From: Eopsaltria australis
Taxonomy: Eukaryota > Chordata > Aves > Passeriformes > Petroicidae
NCBI GenBank assembly: GCA_034509425.1
Contig: JAVTVJ010000539.1
Location: forward strand, 62,001 to 126,000
Direction of reading: 5' to 3'
DNA: 64,000 nucleotides
The first letter of the stretch is position 1. Every line of letters starts with the position of its first letter. The translations under genes were made by a program, and so were the position numbers. The notes beneath the pieces were generated by a model, which was given only the letters and a program-made list of their open reading frames with translations, was not told the origin of the DNA and did no database searches. Positions 50,063 through 63,690 of the stretch are shown in pieces.

Positions 50063-50310
50063 GCCTGCGGCCGGCAGCGCTCGCACACCGCGTCCGAACT
50101 CGGGACCGAGCGCTCGTCCGGTGCGGATCCCCCCGGGATGGGCACCTGCGCCCCGCCGCGTCCGTCCGGGACACGGGGCGTGGGGCTTCTCCAGCCTCGC
50201 CGCCCTGCGCGCACCTCGGCGTCGCCTCAGAAGCCTCCCAGGCAGGGATCGGGATGATCGTGCCTGCGGGACGTCACCCGCCGAAATTAACCCGAAAAGA
50301 AATTGGCGGA

Positions 50311-53300
50311 GCAGTAATGGGGGCAAGACAGGAAAGCAGTAGCAGAGGGAATATCAGTGTTGGCCAGTTTTCCGAAAAAACGTTTCTAGCCACCCCAGCT
50401 TCTTTGGGCCTGATCATGTCTCGGTGGAGCACAGTTGGTAGTCAAACCCCGGCTAATTGGGATTCTCTCAACAAGTGCTGCTTTCTTCACCCGTCAGATT
50501 GTCAGTGATGCATTGAAAAGCAGTTCTAAAGCTTGCCTGTTCCAGCCTGTTGGTGTGGCTGTTGGCTGGAGAGTAAAAGCCTAGAACCCAGATAAAAGTA
50601 CTTTAGCAGTTCAGTGTTACAAACACTAGCAGAACAGTAATTAGCAATTATTAGGGTCTGCCAGCAAAAGACTAAACAACATGAGCAATGTGATCCAAAC
50701 ACAATGATCCTTCTCTGCAGGCTGAACCAGTCACTGCATATGTGTGCTGCAAATTAGCACAACGGAGATGCACACTCACAGCTCGTCAGCTGTTCGAAAG
50801 CAGCCATGCTACACTGGCGTTTAATACCATCACGACAAACACTTATCACCCAAGCGAGTTAGACAGCATTTTCAGAAGCACAAAAAGCTGGTTATAAGCT
50901 CTGCGAGGGCTTGCCATGGTGCTCCACACAGGCTTGTTGCACCTAGCCAAGCTGTACTGCTGCAGTCTTCAGGCACACATACCGTATCAGCCTTGCCAGA
51001 TATGGGAAAAGGGACCATACCACACCTCTGGGCATCCGAAGGCAGAGCCATGCCTCCAGATCACTGACAACAGTGCAGTTCTTGGAAGTGACTTGCAGTG
51101 AAAAAAAAAGATCTGAAATGGAAGTCCTGTGAGTGTTTTTGGAAGCATTATCAGTTCATCGTTAAGGATGGCAAATTAAGACTATCTCTCTTCACACTGG
51201 AGAGTGGGAGATGGTAACAACCTTATCCTGAGCCCAAGTAGGAGGCATTGCTTTCTGGCCCAGTCCCAGGTCCACACAGAAACACTTCCAAACACTCTAC
51301 TACTAATATTGTTTTAAAGGATGAAAAATGAGACCATATGGAGATGCTGGGCAGAGAGTGGGAGTCTCCTGTGCCAGCCATTGTGCTTTTAACAGAAAAC
51401 TCCCATTTTACCTAGTTTTTTTTCCTACTTGGGAAAGGATATTTCAGTCTGGAAACACAGAACTAGAAAGTAAACCTATGATAATTATAAATGTCATATT
51501 TTTTATTTATTTTTATAATATTAAGAATGTATTCATATGTTACTAAAAAATAACTGGAATTCAATGGTTACATTTCTGGATCTAACATTTGGTGGCTATT
51601 TCAAAAAAGTGCATTCCTGTCCACTACAAATTTTATGGTAAAATTATATAAATAAATAATAAATAAATAGACATATAAATGTCCACCAAATTCAGTATCT
51701 AGATGATAAGCTGGAGATACAAGGTATCCCTCATTTTCAAGGGTATTGCACCCCTGGTGCTCCCACTGCCTGTTGATTGAAATGATAGTATGATGCCTTG
51801 CTATAAATCAGCCCAATTTGTAGTTGAATGCCCTGAATCACCTATATTATTGTCTGTGTATTCTCACAGCTGAATCTGACACTTCTGCTCACACATTTTT
51901 CCATTTCTTTTTATTTTATTTTTTTACTTTTTCTTCTTCTAGAATATCTGTATTCTTGGGAGTGGAAAGTATTATCTTTATTAAAACACAGTTCATGTGT
52001 GTCAGTGTCTATGGACTTAAAACCCCTTTGTGTAAATTAAATGTGACACTTCTTGGACAAAGAGAAATTAATTTAGTGCCTGCTCTTCAGTATATCATAT
52101 CCTGCGTGATTCCTTCTCCTGGAGGAATCTAAATAATGCTTTGAAATCAGCTTCAGTGAGACAACTTCTGGTTTTCATGAACTGCAGCAAACAACAACAA
52201 ATTATGTTTGCCTACAATGTATCACATCTGATTTTGAAATATTTTGTGTTTATGGGATCTATTAAGTCCAAACCCCATTTTAAAATTATTAAGTATAATA
52301 GGCTAAGCGCTTATTTTTGTTCCACATGGAAAAAAATTTCTAACAATAACCTAAGAAAGTTGCCATTGTTGCAGTTGCAAGATATAATCAACTGCAGGAA
52401 GGACAAAGATTTTTGTACATGCAAGCCTAGTCTTTTTATTTTGTGCACTGTTATGACATCAGGTTCTGAAACCCTATAGTTCTTACATAACATACAGTTG
52501 ACTCTGCAAATTTAGAACTGCATTCTCATTCTGACAGTCATTTAGTGAAATAAGTGGAAATATTCCCTTCAGTAGGTCTTCAAGAATTTGAATCATACTT
52601 TAGTTGATGTGGCTTTTTACAATTTTTTTCTCTTAAAAATCAGGTAGGTAGTGTTTCAACAGCACAAAGCATGTAAAGGATAATAAAACCCACTTGCTAA
52701 GCTGCCCACCAAAATAAAATAAAATGCTAAAAATACAATTAAAACATAAGAAAAAAGTATTTGATCTGGAGACTGCAAAAAACTAATTCCAGAAGAAGGT
52801 GACATGAATGCTAGGTCCTTGCAGAAATTGCAGTGGAAGCAAATCACTCTGTTAAGCACTTGGGTAATAAAATCATATTGAAAAACCAAAAGTGAATATA
52901 ATGAAACAAAAAAAGAACCCAGACAGCTTTATAAATACATATTTTTCCAGATAAGTGACACCAAAAGAATACCAAAATATTCTTAGAGCATTCATTAATT
53001 AATATTTCCCTGGGGAAGAATTTGGATATTGCTAAAGTTCCCTATGGTGCTATGTCAATAATTTTACATAAAATATTTGTTGATATTTCCACAATACTTG
53101 TGTAAGACAGAAAAACATAAACATCCTTATAAATAAGAAAGGCTCCACAGGAGGTTTGGTCAATCACCCACAACTGATCAGGAACTGTGTAGCTCAGTCA
53201 GAAATTAAGCCAGAAACTAAAAATCTGAGCCCTCATTTGAAATCTAATCTGGGCTACACTACTACAGGTCAGCTGGCAAAGACATCTAAATCCAAGCTGT

Positions 53301-55544
53301 GTAAATCAGCAGGCAATGAATAATTGCAAGAACATTAAAAAATAATGCTGACTTTTAAAAAAGGGTGAAAGATAGCCATGTAAGTGTGACACATAGAGGA
53401 AGCAAACAAAAAAAATCTGTTTTTGTATTATATCATAAAAAATTAATTCCTTCATTGATTAGGAAATATTTTGTCAGTTTCCGAAGGTAAAAACATGCAC
53501 AAGACATAGACAATAAGTTATGAACAAGGGACGATGGAAATATCTAACAAGGAAAGAATCAAGACAGAAAAATATCAATAACCCCTCTCCTTTTGTTTGA
53601 ATTATAGGAACCCTTTAATTTCATTTCACACAAACCAATAAAATAAATAAGGATTAACGGCATTGTTCTTATCAGTTAAGTACTATTACTCTTTCCAGCC
53701 ACAGTAGATACAGATTGAATAGCTGAATTTTTGTGTGTTTCAAGTATAACATAGATTAGCCAGGTTTGGTAGATTCACCCTTCCAAATTATCTATCTCCA
53801 GTCTCATGAATTTACAACTTCAGTTTTCTTTCGTAGTAGATGATCAACACATGAGGTTTCCTACAATGTCCAAGAGGTCTTCTTTATAAAAGTACACAAA
53901 GCTTGACTGGACACAATACCATTACTCTTACAGTATTCTTCCTCAAATGCTGTTCATTAAAGCACAGCAGATTTTTTTTGTCCCCATGCTCAAAAGAAAA
54001 CAAGGTCTGTATTCTTTCCATTGTACCTTAGCAATGAGCATTTTCTGATGAGAGCCTTTTCTGACAGGATGCTTTTGATAAGATTATTGCTCAGCTCTGT
54101 CCTGTCTTTTCCCAAAGATACTTATTTACTTCCAGTCCATGTTCTATGAGGTGTGCTATTAATCCTGCTGTTCTGTGGGAATGTCATGCCATGTCCATTA
54201 CAATTATATATTTGAAAAATGCCGGACAATACAATAATGAATCTTGCCTTTGTGGTTTACCACCAGCAGTAAGCTAGTAAGTTTTTGTTAATTGTTCCAT
54301 TAGCTATGAAGAGAGAGCATGGACTGGTTCTTTCCAAACTTCAAATCTCCTTTAATTTTGGTTTTGCAAGAAGTTGAATAAGTAGTTAGATCCCTCATTT
54401 ACTGAATACTGCTTAGTCTGGATAATAAATAGATCTTTAAGAATCACACCAAAAATTAATTTTCAACCACCTTCATTTCTTTAAGTAGCAGCAGCCGCTT
54501 CAGCAGAACAGCAAAGAAATATCAGAAAAATATCTGCAGACAAGACCCAGTCTTTGGCCAATAAATCTAGCACGAGTTTACAGCTAGGGCACCCAGCAGC
54601 ACAGAATAACCAGGATCAATTTCAGAGATGCTGGAGCATCTCACACAGTTGCTCTGCTTATATACTTGATGCATTGTCTAGGCATTGTTGTCTTAGTAGG
54701 CCAGAAATCCTGAGAGTGGATTTTGGACATCTTCGGTTGTTTCTGGTATAGACAAGAGGCATGCACACATGTGCCTGTGTTTGTGTGCATACAGAAGAGC
54801 AAGAAGCACGCCTTTAGGTGTGCAGATAACTTAGATTTTTGAATAAAAAATTTTAATGAGCAGAACAGTTAGGCTAAATTGCTCATATTCTGTCCCTTGC
54901 CTCTTTGCAACAGATGATGAGCTACTGCACTGCACAGATGTCAGCACTGCCACATCCCCAGCTCCCAGGAAACTGAGCACATGAAAAGGTAAGCATCGTT
55001 TGTTCTTCATTAAATTAATGAGTGCTCCTTCTGGTCTCTGTGTTGATAAGCAGCTCCTTGCAATACCGCATAAGCAAGATTGTCATAAACAAAGCACTGC
55101 AGCAAGCATAGGCTTGTTTCAGATGACTTCATCTACTATGGGCATAGTGACATATTTCTTCTGTTTGCTTGATTACAGCTTCAAGGGGCACCTTTCATTA
55201 CATATAGATATACAACAATATGTTCAGATAGAAATCATATAGAGTGAGAACTTATCACAATTATATTGAAAAATTCTTAGTTTTTCAATTTTGTGCTGTA
55301 AATCCAGTTGTACTGAAGTGACTGTTTTATAGTTACTTTTATTTTTAATCCCAGTGGAGATGTTTTTAAGTATTTTAACCTTTAAATACTTTTAGTCTAC
55401 TGTCTTTGTCTCATTATGATGCACAAGCAGCTAGGACAAGCCAATGAATAGCTTCTAAAGAAAATTCTGGCTCTTGAGACTATTAGGCCTGAGAATCAGT
55501 GACAGGCTATTTTTTCCTGACCTGCTGAATATAACATCTTAGGC
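50311..55544. other. Upstream flank of SH3GL2
   Basis: AT-rich sequence 5' of the gene. A short AAAT-type microsatellite lies at 51647-51670 and a pyrimidine tract ending in CTAG at 51897-51942. No exon of a neighbouring gene is recognised. In other vertebrates the next gene upstream is CNTLN. Confidence 0.55.
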
Positions 55545-56351
55545 AACTAGAAATGCCATCCAGAGGGACCTGGACAAGCTTGAGAAGGGGACCCAAGGTA
55601 ATCTCACGCACCTTGGTCAGGGCAACCCTCAGTACCAACACAGGCTGAGGGATGAACAGATCAGAGCAGCCTTGCCCAGAAGGAATTGGGGGTGCTGGGG
55701 GATGAGAGGCTGGGCATGACCCAGAAATGGGCACTCCCAGCCCAGAAAGACAAATGTGTCCTGGGCTGCATCCAAAGCAGCGTGGGCAGCAGGGGAGGGA
55801 GGGGATTCTGCCCCTCTGCTCTGCTCTGGTGACACCCCACCTGCAGTGCTGCATTAGCTCTGGGGTCCCAGCATAGGAAGGACATTGACCTGCTGGAGAG
55901 TCCAGAATGGGCCACTAAGATGATCAGAGGATGGAGCACCTCTTGTGGGGGAAAGGATGAAAGAACTGGCATTGTTCAGCCTGGAGAAGAGAAGGCTTTG
56001 GTGTGACCTAATTGCAGCCTTCCAAGTACATGAAGGGAGCCTACAAGAAAGATGGAGAGATATCTTTACAAGAGCATGTAGTAACATGGGGAATGGCTCC
56101 AAACTGAAAGAGAGTAGACTTAGATTAGACATTAGAAAGAAATTCTTTACTGTGAGGGTGGTGAGACACTGGCACAGCTTTCCCAGAGAAGCTGTAGATG
56201 CCCCATCCCTGCAGGTGTCCAAGGCAAGGTAGGACTGGGCTCTGAGCAATCTGGTCTAGTAAAAGATGTCCCTGCTTATGGCAGGGGATTTGGAAGTGGA
56301 TGATCTTTAATGTCCTTTCCAACTAAAACCATTCTGTGATTCTATGATTCT
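55545..56351 (+). mobile_element. CR1 LINE 3' fragment with terminal tail
   Basis: About 800 bp of 5'-truncated CR1 in plus orientation. It starts in ORF2 (ATCCAGAGGGACCTGGACAA) and ends with the CR1 3' UTR and the ATTCTGTGATTCTATGATTC tail at 56331-56350. A plus frame at 55945-56232 shows LALFSLEKRR and, further on, RLRLDIRKKFFTVRVVRHW, the conserved ORF2 C-terminus. It lies in the upstream intergenic flank. Confidence 0.93.
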
Positions 56352-59252
56352 GCTCACTTTTCAAATTTCTTTTCTTTTGAGGAAACATAGGTTGTTTAGT
56401 AACCAACATTAGGACAAAACACAGACAAGTTGTGTTGGAAGATATGTTGGGAAGAAATTACAGAAATGCTAGATGAAACTGCAGAACCTTCAATGTACCC
56501 TTTTTTAGGGACTTCATTACAGTGAAAATAATATTCAGAGATTCAAATAACCAGTGTAGTCAGCATGAAATAGCCAAAGTTTCATAACAAATTATATTAG
56601 AATACAAGCTTTAAAGAACAAACAGGTCTTCCAGGTTTGCAGCAGTTGTTGAAGCAGTGAATTCTGGTTCAGTGATATATCATTAATTCTTAATCTCTGT
56701 CATAGAAATTTCTTGCCCAGGTATTTGTGTTTTCATTACCACAAATCTGTGTGAGGTTTGGGCACCAACTGATCTTTCTGTACTATTGAATATCCAATAT
56801 CTGTCAATCATGTGTCCAGTAGTTCATCTTGCTGTCCACGGGTTTAGAGACGACCCCATCTGTGCCTGTTCGGTGTACTGAGAAGAATTATCTGCCACCC
56901 TTGACAGAGATTAGCACAAAGTTCACAGATGTTGCGACCTATTCCCAGTGGTTCTAACTGAAAGAATAATGCTAAGATGCTAAAGCAAGTCCATGGCTCC
57001 ACAAGCTTGAAAATTAACATGGATTTGACCTAATTGCAGAAAGATAAATTCTGAGACTTTTGAATAGATAAAAAAGGCCAGACAATGGAGAAAAGGAACA
57101 GCACAAGAGTGATTGGTGCACTTAAATGCTTCAGCTGAAACAAGATGAGCCTCAAACATCTTGATTTTGACCTGTTGATTTGGATGTTTAGTACTGTGAA
57201 TGAAACATCCAGATCCCTCTCCCTCCAGTCTGAGTTTGTCTTGTTTCTTTTTTTTCTCTCCACTTGTTATGTAAGTATTAACAGCTTCACTAAAAATCTT
57301 GTAATAATTATCATCTAATAATGCTATGTATTGTACCACGTGACTAATCCGAGGTAAGCACTGAGCCAGGGATCTCAATCACAAACATATGTGCCTTGAG
57401 TCCTCTAGCCTTGATGTTCAAGCTGGAAAGAAAGAAGCCTTTGTTATTCAGCATACATCATGCCCTCGTTAAGGGGACTGTTCTATATTCACTAGACTTG
57501 GTATATGAGCATAGAACATCCCAAGTTCCCAGTCTTTGGTTTCCATCCCCTCACTGAGTAAGAGAAGCTGAAACAGGGAAAGCATCCAAGCCACAGCTTG
57601 GCATCACCCACACAGCTTTCACTTTATAGATTCCTTTCTGTTGATCAAGTAACCCATACACTTCTCTCAGCTATCAAGATGAATCATATTCCTTCCCTAC
57701 ACAAGAGGGGTTTTCAGAATTCCCATGTAGGTTTTTTTGTCCATCATTTGTATGACTGGGCTGGAGTTGTAACAGAGTTTGTACAGTTGTACTGAAAGTG
57801 ACGAATCAACTGCCGAAGACTCTCTAGTGGCTAAAGTGAAGTCATACAATTAATGAAATTGGCTTATTTTAATTTATTAGGAATAAGTGTTTGGACCAAC
57901 CTCAAGGCTTAAACTAGAGAGAAGAAAAAGAATTCTTTTTTCTGCCTCTACAAACACAAAATAGAAAACAAACAAGTTCCCCTGCTCCACTGACTATAAA
58001 AAATCCCCAAAACCAGTCTTACCCTGCAGAAACAAAGATTAGTTGTCTCTTCTCTGTAGCTTGTGCTTCTTTGCTGCAGGGCCTCTCAGACATTTTCCCC
58101 AAAAATATGACAAAGTAACTCAAAAAAATGTTGTGGGATTATCAAGTTGTATTTTCTCATAACCTTTTCTATACCTGCATGAGGGACTCAATGCAACCTT
58201 AGAAGGCATGAGAGGGTGAAATGGGCAAAGTTCCTGGTGCTTCTAAACTTGCACTTCACTGTAGACAAGGCAGAGCATCATAAAAGCAGGCAGCAGATTC
58301 CTGTCAGAGCATAATATCTTTTTAGAAAGGCTCCAGTCTCCAGCCTTTTAGCATTTAGAAATGCGATAAACGTAAATGCCCCACAAGAAATGGGAGCAGA
58401 ATATCAATGAGAAATCATTGAACCAATGATTTTTGAGCACTATTCAAACTCCTCAACCCATCCCTTTCTGAGTAGCCTAATGGGGTCATCAGTATTGCCT
58501 AGCCAATATTTTATAATATAACATCAGCTCTGGGATTCTGTGACACATGGTTTCTTTGAAGCACTGGCTAGCTCATTTCATTCCCTCCTGTCCAGATTTT
58601 AGCCAAAAGTTGCAGTTGTTTCCTGTTTCATCTCCAATATATAGACCCACAACAATCATTTTTATCCCAGAGAGCAATAGCGCTACTTTTGAAAACAATT
58701 CAGAAATTAGCTAGTTCTTGTGGATATGCTTATGCCAGAGGTTTAATATCCAACTGTCGCAGGGATTCACAACCACTTCCACCTGTAATTTTAGAACCAT
58801 CTATTTTTTTCCACACATCATAATCACATTTCTCTGTTCTTTTGTAGTCATGTCTACAATATTTGAACCAGCAAGCCTGGCACAAAAAAAGAAAAAAAAA
58901 GAGGGAAAAAAATGTCTTTTACAACACATTCATGCATTATACAATCCAAAGAGGCATAATTTAGCAAATTCATAAGCATCTTCCCAGTTTTTTCAATGGA
59001 AGTAGCGTTCCTCTACTTTGTGTTCAAGTGTGATGTCACAAAGCTAAATCCACGTTATATTTTAGTACAACTCTGATTTACATTAAACTGCTGCAGTATA
59101 GAAGACTACGTAAATCCCAAAGGTGAAACTTTGAACTAAATTAACTTCCTCAGTTTCTGTAAGCAAATTACTTTGAAAAGAAGAAAAAAATAAATTGTAA
59201 ATATTGAGGAATAATACTCTTCTCACCCAGATTTAGATATATACAGGAGAGA
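56352..59252. other. Upstream flank between CR1 copies
   Basis: AT-rich DNA with chance frames only, including a 132-codon minus frame at 56980-57378 with no recognisable domain. A short A-rich tract lies at 58883-58915. Confidence 0.55.
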
Positions 59253-60117
59253 CATAGAATCATAGAATGGGTTGGAAAGAACCTTAAAGATAATCTTGCT
59301 CCAAAGCCCCTGCCATGGGCAGGGACACCTTTCCCTAGATCAGATTGCTCAGAGCCCCATCCAGCCTGATCTTGAGCACTGCCAGGGATGGGGCATCCAC
59401 AGCTTCTCTGGGCAACCTGTTTCAGTGTCTCACCACCCTCACATGTAAAGAATTTCTCTCTAACATCTAATCTACACCAACCAGTCCCCCTTGTCCTATC
59501 ACTACCCCTGTCAAAAGTCCTCCCCAGCTGTCTTGTAAGCCTCCTTCAGGAACTGGAAAGCTTCTGTAAGGTCTCCATGGAGTCTTCTGTTCTCTGGGCC
59601 AAACATCCACAACTCTGTCAGCCTTTCCTCACAGGAGAGGTGTTCCAGTCCTGTCAGCTTGGTGGCTCTCCTGTGTACTCACTCCAACAGGTCCATGTCC
59701 TTTTCATGCCAGAGGTGCCAGTGCTGAATGAAGAGATTGCTCCAGGTGGGGTCTTACCAGAGCAGAGCAGAGGGGCAGAATCCCCTCCCTGGCCCTGCTG
59801 CCCACGCTGCTCTGAATGCAGCCCAGGTCACGTCTGGCTTTCTGGGCTGGGAGTGCACATTTACAGGTCATATTCAGTTTTGTGTCCATCAATACCCCAA
59901 GTCCTCTGCAGGGCTTCTCTCAACCCACTCATTTCCCAGTATGAATTAATATTTGGGTTTGCCCCAAAACAGGTGGAGTTTTTACACTTGTTCTTCATGA
60001 GGTTCACGCGGGCTGACCTCTCAAGCCTGTCACTGTGCACCTGGATGGCATCTTCCCTCTAGTATCAACTACATCATTCAGCTTAGTGTCATCTGCAAAC
60101 TCACTGAGGGTGCATCT
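59253..60117 (-). mobile_element. CR1 LINE 3' fragment
   Basis: It opens with the CR1 tail in reverse complement (CATAGAATCATAGAATGG) and a well-preserved 3' UTR. It continues through ORF2 C-terminal sequence to about 60117, where similarity stops near a segment equivalent to the start of the ADDTKL region. The 224-codon frame on the plus strand (59388-60062) is the antisense shadow of this element, not a gene. Confidence 0.92.
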
Positions 60118-63100
60118 AATCTATCTCTGTATCTCTCTATTTAATTAACAAAGAGATAGATCTACTTCTAAAGCAGAAGTTAGCTGATTAATCTATCCGT
60201 TTTCAGATGACAGAACTGCCTTCCATTCTGTCAATAGTCTCTAAAAGATAACTAGATTTTCACCTTAGATGTGGACTCTTTAAAAGAAAAGTAAATGCCT
60301 AAAATTAAGTGGTAATAATATTGCTGGGGACAAAGTACAAGAGAAGACTGCATGGGTAGAGGGAGGGAAGTAGATTTGTTTATTGTATTAAAAATACAAA
60401 AGATATCCAGAAGACATATTTTTGCAATGGGAGAGATACAGACAGATATTTCCACTTCTTAGTAACTGAAGATTGTATAATTAAACCAGTCATTGACATG
60501 TAGCAGATAATGTCAGGTTTTCAAGACACAAAATTCACAGTTTACCTGATAAGTCCACAGGATTTTCCCAATGCTATTGTTTCCCTAGAGAGACTCTGCA
60601 AACTGTTATAAAGAGATTATTTAATTCTTTACAAAAAGAGCCTGAAAACCTCATAATGATGGAGGGGAAAAAGAGAGACTGAAGAGCTAATTATAGAAAT
60701 AGTTACAGGCAGAAACGTTTTAATTTGAGTTGCCTATTTTATAATATTTGGGGAATCCTTGTAATCTGAAATTTCCTCCCCCTTTTTCATTAATACTTTT
60801 CTTTTTTTAGTTTGCATCTATTTCAGATACTCTTCATAAATTGCCTTTGAAGACTGCAGCTGCTTGTTGAAAACTCATTTGTTTGATGTTTTTTAACTCA
60901 TAAGTGACCTTTATTTTTTGTTGAGTAGCAAGTTTAGAGGGGCAAGTCTTGAAGGCTGCCTTCAATAAGAAAAAATCTTGAAATAAGACAATAGCTTAAA
61001 ATTTATTATACTTTTTGAAGCAAGAATCTTTTTCTAATCATATCTTTTTTTCATGGCTTGAAAGGAACATCATTTGTGGGTTTGTTATGTTTTCAACATA
61101 ACCTCTTTACCAGTAATGCCACATTCACTGCAATCAGTCAATTTGTCTTTTGTATGCAGCAGCAATTTACACTGAGGTTTTGATAAACTGCCAAAACAAT
61201 ACCTCAAAATCAATACAAATATGTTGGCATAAACATTTGGCATTTTTAAAAAATAATTTTGCTGGAAACTATTTTGAAAATATTTCCTAAAGGAAATATT
61301 ATGTGGGGGTGGGGAAGGTTAACTAACAGAAGGAAAGAGAGATCTGGTTAACATGGAAGCTATCTCCCCTCCCAGTTAAACAGAGGCATGCTTTGCTGAA
61401 GTCCCAATGAGACTTCCGTAAAACATGGACAAAAGTAAACTGTATTTAATTAAGTACCCATAACATTTTGTTGAAAGGCACACAGATCGTAAAAAAAGAT
61501 AACATTCATATAATCAGGCAGGTTTTTTGTGCATTTAAAGTGTCCATAACTTTTTGCAGAAGGCTTCTTTCTCCAAGTATGCCAGTCTGGACATCCAATA
61601 TAAGGGAATATCTTTCCCTGCAGACTTGAAGGACCTTCTAAAAGATGATTATAAACTTTCAGGGGTACAGTCCTTGCTCAGCACACTAACTAAAATGTAT
61701 TACTGGCATTCGGCCCTGAAAGCTGCTTCTACTACTTCTTGGCCTATACTTCTTAAATTAAACATCCATATTAAAAGTAAGATCCATTTTAAGAATTCCT
61801 ATTTTTGTGTACAGTTTCATTTGCAAACTGAATTTTAAGATTAGTGAGAAATTCAGACCTGCTGTAGAGGAGATAGAAGCTGTGCAGAATCAGTTTTATC
61901 TCCCAAAATTTCACTTAGCTTCATGAAGTTAAATTTAAAAAACCAAAAAACAAAACCAAACCAAAACAACAGAAAAGGCAGACTCTGCAATGAATTCATG
62001 CAAGTATGAAAAACTAATTGTTTATTTTCTTTTGAAGAAGAACAATGAAAAAGAGTAAGAAGACTTGCCATAGGCCTGCTATAAAAAGAAGTGCTTAAAT
62101 GTTCCTTTCCATCTGTTGTTTGGTCCTTCAGAGCCCCCTAGGGTTTCCAGAACTGCTCAAAGTGGTACCACTTTGCACTTTCCTCTGTCATAATGCTTTA
62201 AAATTGGAAACTGACCCTGGATCATGGGTCATGTAGCACAGTGCTGTCATCAGACCATTCTCACTAATGTAATTTTAAATACTTCAGCAACGTTAGAGAA
62301 TACAAGACAAAACAGGCCACCTGCTCCTAGATGTTGATGGAATGCCAAGAGTCTAAGCTGATAGTCAGAAACGAATAATTGAAGGAAGCACTTACTGCTT
62401 TCCCATTCAACATCCAAGACTTCAGACAGTGCCAAACTATAAATATCAGTGCAAGCTGCTTAAGGTTAGTGGATTAGCATTGACAGTAAAAAAACCTTAG
62501 TGTATTAAACTCTCATATCATCACAATTAGTAGACAAGTTTAGAAAGCAAAAAATAACTGTCACAGAAAAATTAAGTACTGAAACTGTATATTGTGTTTC
62601 TGTGCTCAAAGAATATTAGGCTAAAAATTTTGCAGCTTTGTTCTTACAGCTGTTAACAGACCCTTATTTTAGATCACTTCCAAAATCTCAACATCATGCT
62701 TTTAGAAGTTATTCATAGCATATGGGAAAAGACAAAGCACAATTTTTACTCCATGGAGTACTTACAAAGAGCCCCAAATCCAAATCTTCCCAATTCCTAT
62801 TCTGTGTGATCTCTCTACTACATTATTTTTAATATTATTTTTATCACATGTTTAAATAGTTTCAGTCATGCCACTGTAGAAAGAGGCTAAAAATGTGGAT
62901 AGTATCAGACACCCAATTTGTATTAATCATTCAAGAGACAGTCTTTCACACACATTTTCAAAGCAGTCATTGACAAATTCACAACCATTAAATCTGTTTT
63001 CCCTTGTGTATTTCCTCCTGACCCTCATTCACTAAACTATTTTCTTACTGTCTTTTTCTCTTTGTTCTTTCAAAATCATTCTTTCACTGCATATTTTATC

Positions 63101-63690
63101 TTTTTGGTGCACTGTTACACTTTTGTCTTGATTCCTCTTGACAGCTGTTTTGCTCTCCAATTTACATGTTAGATTTTACTTCATCTGTATGCCATCTTTG
63201 ATCTTTCTGTTTCTATCCCTTCAGTCACAAGGATGCAGTAGAAAGTTACCTGCACCTAGGATGATACCAGTCTTTCTAATGGTAGATAGAAAGGAAACTA
63301 AATAAATGGATGTCCAAGTCATCAAACAAACTTCTTAAAAATAATCGCGCGTGTTTATGGATTCCTTGAGAAATAAAGCAGTGGGGTTAGTGATGCCAAA
63401 CACATTATCATCTAAAAAGAAGGTGTTACTGTGGTGTCTGGTCTCATTCATCCCACGAGTAAAATTTTCATGTATGTGCTTCTATCAGATATGGTTACCA
63501 ACATACCTTTTTATTCTGAATATAAAAGCCAATGTATGGAGAGGCTTCAGATGGAAATTCCCGTATTGCCTTACTTTTGGATGAAAGATTGAAAAAATTT
63601 GAATACTGCAAAATGGTTTCTTAAATATAGGAAATAGCATATTATCTCTGTAAAAGTGAGTCATTTCCAAGGGAAGACAGAACTACAAGA
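60118..63690. other. Upstream flank up to the LTR-type repeat
   Basis: AT-rich intergenic sequence. A short CAAAAC-type tract lies at about 61937-61971. Nothing else is recognised. Confidence 0.55.

Larger units (their letters stand above)
49190..50310. promoter_or_regulatory. CpG island over the SH3GL2 promoter and exon 1
   Basis: Base composition switches abruptly from AT-rich to very GC- and CpG-rich at about 49.2 kb and back at about 50.3 kb. The island spans exon 1, the first few hundred bases of intron 1 and about 580 bp upstream of the start codon. I see no TATA box near the expected start. GC boxes, a CRE palindrome and G-run motifs lie upstream of the ATG. This is typical of a broad, TATA-less vertebrate promoter. 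Long open frames exist on both strands here, including a 410-codon frame on the plus strand, but they follow from the lack of A/T-rich stop codons and are not genes. The transcription start cannot be placed from sequence alone. Confidence 0.9.

Noticed and set aside
49704..50326. Long minus-strand Arg/Gly/Ala-rich frames upstream of the endophilin start
   Set aside because: Same CpG-island effect. No ATG occurs in the first 240 nt upstream of the endophilin start on this strand, so these frames would need non-ATG initiation.
49276..50508. 410-codon plus-strand open frame across the CpG island
   Set aside because: Composition artefact: GC-rich DNA lacks stop codons. The frame reads antisense through endophilin exon 1 and the pentanucleotide repeat and has Pro/Arg/Ala low complexity with no domain.
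55507..56249. Minus-strand frames of 103-131 codons
   Set aside because: Antisense strand of the CR1 copy at 55545-56351.
59388..60062. 224-codon plus-strand frame
   Set aside because: Antisense reading of a CR1 element in minus orientation.
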